NCBI GenBank assembly: GCA_963805795.1
Contig: CAWDVG010000001.1
Location: 1-64,000 of the forward strand
Direction of reading: 5' to 3'
DNA from: CAWARU01 sp963805795
Lineage (GTDB): Bacteria > Pseudomonadota > Gammaproteobacteria > UBA6186 > Azoamicaceae
Length of the DNA: 64,000 bases
Positions 61,577 to 64,000 of this stretch are shown here, piece after piece (the stretch's first letter is position 1; every line of letters begins with the position of its first letter). The notes under the pieces are model-generated. The model saw only the letters and a list, made by a program, of their open reading frames with translations, was not told the origin of the DNA and did not search any database. The position numbers were made by a program, and so were the translations under genes.

Positions 61577-62901
61577 TGCTAAACCAAGAAACTCAAACCT
61601 TATTTACATCGCGAATATCGCAGAATAAAACCTTTTCAAGCAGGCTGCATTGGTTTGCCATTCTTATGATGGGCTGCCTTTTTGCCTGGTTGTTATCTAA
61701 GGGGGTTGTGATAGATGTCGATAGTCCAAGCTATATTACTAAGGGTTTTCTGCGTTCTCCCTTATACCCTTTGCTAATTCATCTCTCCCAGGGAATATTT
61801 GGGGAGGGCGTTTTGTATCCTGTCATTGCTTTACAGTTATTTTTGCTAGGATGGGCTGCATATCAGCTCACAAAACAATTAGAAAAATATTTTGAAATTT
61901 CTCCAGTCACTTTTTATATAGTGCTTGGAACATTGATCTTACCATTTTGTATAAAATGGGGCAACTTTTTATTAAGCCAAGGTTTAGCCTACCCGTTGTT
62001 TCTTTTCTCGGTCTCTTTATTTTTTCAAGCTTTGTTCGAAAAGAAGAGTAAGCCATTTATCTATTCCTTTATTATGCTGACCCTGCTTATTTTAACGCGA
62101 AGACAGTTTATGTTTATGTATGTTGTCTTTGGGGCGGGTATCCTCTATTTTTGGATGATTCATCATATAAAGCTTAGAAAAATCGCTTTGCTATGTTTTG
62201 CCTTACTTGCATCGTTTATTGCTGCAGATTTAGCTGAGAAGAGCTATCATTATGCCGTGAATGGCCATTTTACCACCGTGCCTCATCTGGGTATGCAGTT
62301 TATTGTAGCCCCTCTCTATTTAGCCTCAGAAAGTGACGCTGCATTATTCTCTGATCCGATCGAGCGAGCGATATTTACAGAAAGCTATAAAAATATGCAA
62401 GAAAAATGCCTGAATGCAGAATGTGCATTTAAAGGTTCTCACCCCCCTTATCAGCATTTCTATCTGCATTATAATAACATTGGTTGGGGCGTGCTTTGGC
62501 CGGTGGCTATTCAATACACCCAGGGTAACTTGCCAAAAATAGATGAACTTACTTTAAAAATATCTTTTAAATTGATATTAAATAACTGGCAACGATGGGT
62601 AAAACTTTATTTGGGGAATATTGTCAATAACATCGGGGGTTATTATTTTGCTTTTTGGCTTTGTTTGATTTTTGCAGTATCCTTTTTCTCTCATTTAAAA
62701 AACAAAGATAGATTTTCAATAGGTCTTTTCTTTACTATTCTGATGACTTTTGGCAATTACTCATTAATTGCTTTAGTAGAACCTGCGATGGCGCCCTATA
62801 ATTTTTATACAAATACTGTGCTATTTTGTTTCCTTATTATCCTAATTATGAAATATTTAAGGAAATCATTTCAACTGGACAATAATAACAATTATGCATA
62901 A
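61573..62901 (+). CDS. Polytopic membrane protein, putative GT-C glycosyltransferase
   Basis: 442 aa with about 10 membrane segments. VVIDVDSPSYITKGFLRSPL near the N-terminus is a periplasmic-loop Asp-containing element of the kind seen in GT-C/GT39-like proteins (D-S-x-S-Y). HPPYQHFYLHYNNIGWGVLW and FWLCLIFAVSFFSHL follow. No signal for a named family is seen. It could attach a modifying sugar or act as polymerase/ligase on the periplasmic face. Confidence 0.5.
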   Translation: MMLNQETQTLFTSRISQNKTFSSRLHWFAILMMGCLFAWLLSKGVVIDVDSPSYITKGFLRSPLYPLLIHLSQGIFGEGVLYPVIALQLFLLGWAAYQLTKQLEKYFEISPVTFYIVLGTLILPFCIKWGNFLLSQGLAYPLFLFSVSLFFQALFEKKSKPFIYSFIMLTLLILTRRQFMFMYVVFGAGILYFWMIHHIKLRKIALLCFALLASFIAADLAEKSYHYAVNGHFTTVPHLGMQFIVAPLYLASESDAALFSDPIERAIFTESYKNMQEKCLNAECAFKGSHPPYQHFYLHYNNIGWGVLWPVAIQYTQGNLPKIDELTLKISFKLILNNWQRWVKLYLGNIVNNIGGYYFAFWLCLIFAVSFFSHLKNKDRFSIGLFFTILMTFGNYSLIALVEPAMAPYNFYTNTVLFCFLIILIMKYLRKSFQLDNNNNYA

Positions 62902-63808
62902 ACCGCTTATTTCTATTGTAACTCCTTGCTTGAATCGCGCAGGGATGATTCGTGACGCGATAGAAAGTGTTTGTAAACAAAATTATGATCAGTTTGAACA
63001 TATTATTGTCGATGGCGGTTCTAAAGACGGGACCCTGGATGTATTAAAAGAATATGAACATCTTAAAGTGATTTCCGAGCCCGATAAAAATTTATATGAT
63101 GGCTTAAATAAGGGGATCAAACTAGCCAAAGGAGAATTGATAGCTCATTTAAACAGCGATGATTGTTTTGAAGAAAATTGCTTTGCTGAGATTGTTTCGC
63201 TATTCAATCGTAATCCACAGATTGATTCCGTTTGTGGCGGTGCGAGTGTATATGAGAAAAAAGAAAATAATGATAAAGTTTACAAAGACATCTATAACAA
63301 ACCTCGTTATAAAACACTTAGCCTTCCTAATATCACTTATGGTATGCCCATTATAAATGCAAGGATTTTTCGTAGAGCGGTTTATGATAAAATAGGGCAT
63401 TATAATATCCAATATCGTATAGCTGCAGATAGAGAGTTCCTGTTAAGAGCATATCTTGCTGGCATTAAAACTCTAAATATGGATAAAGTCATCTATCATT
63501 ATAGACATCATCCCGGATCCCTTACTATCAATAATACCAAAGCTCAATTAAGTGACGACATTCATCCCGAATATCTGGAGATATTAACGCACTATAATAA
63601 TCTTCCTAACCTACCTCGAGAAATTTACCAAGCTTGTCGAAATTGGCATACTTGGATGCTGGGTTATAATATGTTGAGTTATATAAAGGCGAAGGATATT
63701 GCTTCTGGCATTAGGATGCTAAAAAAAGGTTATACTCAGGATTCATTATTTTTACCACGTTATATTATTCAAAAGATAAAAAACAAGGATCTCGGTTTTC
63801 CAATATGA
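62894..63808 (+). CDS. GT2 glycosyltransferase
   Basis: 304 aa. PLISIVTPCLNRAGMIRDAI, HIIVDGGSKDGTLDVLKEY, ISEPDKNLYDGLNKGIKLAK and AHLNSDDCFEENCFAEI (D-D metal motif) are typical of GT2 enzymes. IQYRIAADREFLLRAYLAG is the later catalytic region. It overlaps the membrane protein stop and the next GT2 gene. The donor is not assignable. Confidence 0.88.
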   Translation: MHKPLISIVTPCLNRAGMIRDAIESVCKQNYDQFEHIIVDGGSKDGTLDVLKEYEHLKVISEPDKNLYDGLNKGIKLAKGELIAHLNSDDCFEENCFAEIVSLFNRNPQIDSVCGGASVYEKKENNDKVYKDIYNKPRYKTLSLPNITYGMPIINARIFRRAVYDKIGHYNIQYRIAADREFLLRAYLAGIKTLNMDKVIYHYRHHPGSLTINNTKAQLSDDIHPEYLEILTHYNNLPNLPREIYQACRNWHTWMLGYNMLSYIKAKDIASGIRMLKKGYTQDSLFLPRYIIQKIKNKDLGFPI

Positions 63809-64000
63809 TTTCCGTCGTTATTCCAGCTTATAACCGTGCTCATACGCTTTCTAACGCGCTGCAAAGCGTATTGGCACAAAGTTATCAAGATTTTGAAATC
63901 ATTATTGTTGACGATGCCTCAACAGACGGCACAATTTCTTTGCTCAAACAATATGCGGATCCCAGAATCCGTAGCCTAGCGCATTCCACCAATCAAGGAG
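63805..64000 (+). CDS. GT2 glycosyltransferase, 5' part (runs off the window)
   Basis: An ATG at 63805 overlaps the previous stop. The 65 visible codons (MISVVIPAYNRAHTLSNALQ, FEIIIVDDASTDGTISLL) are an unmistakable GT2 start. The rest lies beyond 64000. Confidence 0.85.
   Translation, partial: MISVVIPAYNRAHTLSNALQSVLAQSYQDFEIIIVDDASTDGTISLLKQYADPRIRSLAHSTNQG

Noticed and set aside
1..64000. CRISPR arrays, tRNA and rRNA genes
   Set aside because: I looked for regularly spaced repeats and cloverleaf-type T-arm motifs and saw none. A dedicated scan would be needed to exclude them fully.

Overview
The window is an AT-rich stretch from a gammaproteobacterium. The RfaH-type antiterminator, Wzm/Wzt exporter and heptose gene gmhA indicate a Gram-negative of that class. 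Giant haemagglutinin-like proteins carrying OTU (deubiquitinase-type) domains suggest a host-associated, possibly Legionellales-like lineage; that placement is inference, since no rRNA, tRNA or housekeeping marker lies here.

Region 1 (1-17.1 kb) holds two related filamentous-haemagglutinin/polymorphic-toxin systems in opposite orientation. The minus-strand copy (about 7082 down to 1) is decaying: a one-base frameshift near 3499 splits it, and an in-frame TGA at 220-222 interrupts a frame that stays open to the window edge. The plus-strand copy (9148-17124, 2658 aa) is long and open but seems to have lost its 5' end: 81 open codons with no normal start precede it, and they match part of the separate 383-aa protein at 7661-8812. 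Both copies carry an internal OTU-type cysteine protease domain. The plus copy ends in a ParB-like toxin domain.

Region 2 (17.1-23.3 kb) is the variable tail of that system: an SMI1/KNR4-like immunity gene, an intact-looking RNA 2'-phosphotransferase (kptA), then debris. The debris includes toxin-tip remnants, a displaced toxin C-terminal module that starts with an exact 35-bp copy of the main gene's junction, a RAYT/Y1-transposase remnant, a DUF4143 ATPase remnant, a truncated AAA-ATPase, a broken SGNH-like gene, and a pair of near-identical 36-bp inverted repeats.

Region 3 (23.3-64 kb) is a very long, tightly packed co-directional surface-glycan operon. It opens with a control module. This has a TATAAT box overlapped by a GTTCA-N5-TGAAC palindrome, a winged-HTH regulator, a 22-codon Met-rich mini-ORF linking it by ATGA overlaps to an rfaH-like gene, and an ops-like element in the leader before gmhA. 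The operon then encodes a NeuB-type synthase, three cytidylyltransferase domains (one fused to a GT2), two PP-loop sugar amidotransferases with HisH/HisF-type partners (acetamidino-sugar chemistry), an asparagine synthase-like amidotransferase and several methyltransferases. It also has an acetyltransferase, a PhyH-type dioxygenase, a sulfotransferase with ATP sulfurylase and APS kinase, a Wzm/Wzt ABC exporter with a Wzt C-terminal domain, a dTDP-amino-sugar branch (rmlA, rmlB, FdtB-like) and numerous glycosyltransferases. The simplest reading is an ABC-exported O-antigen or capsule containing a nonulosonate-like acetamidino sugar and a dTDP-derived amino sugar, carrying sulfate and methyl groups. 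A cation/proton antiporter, a SpoT/MESH1-like HD hydrolase and a divergent pyruvate kinase inside the operon are unusual.
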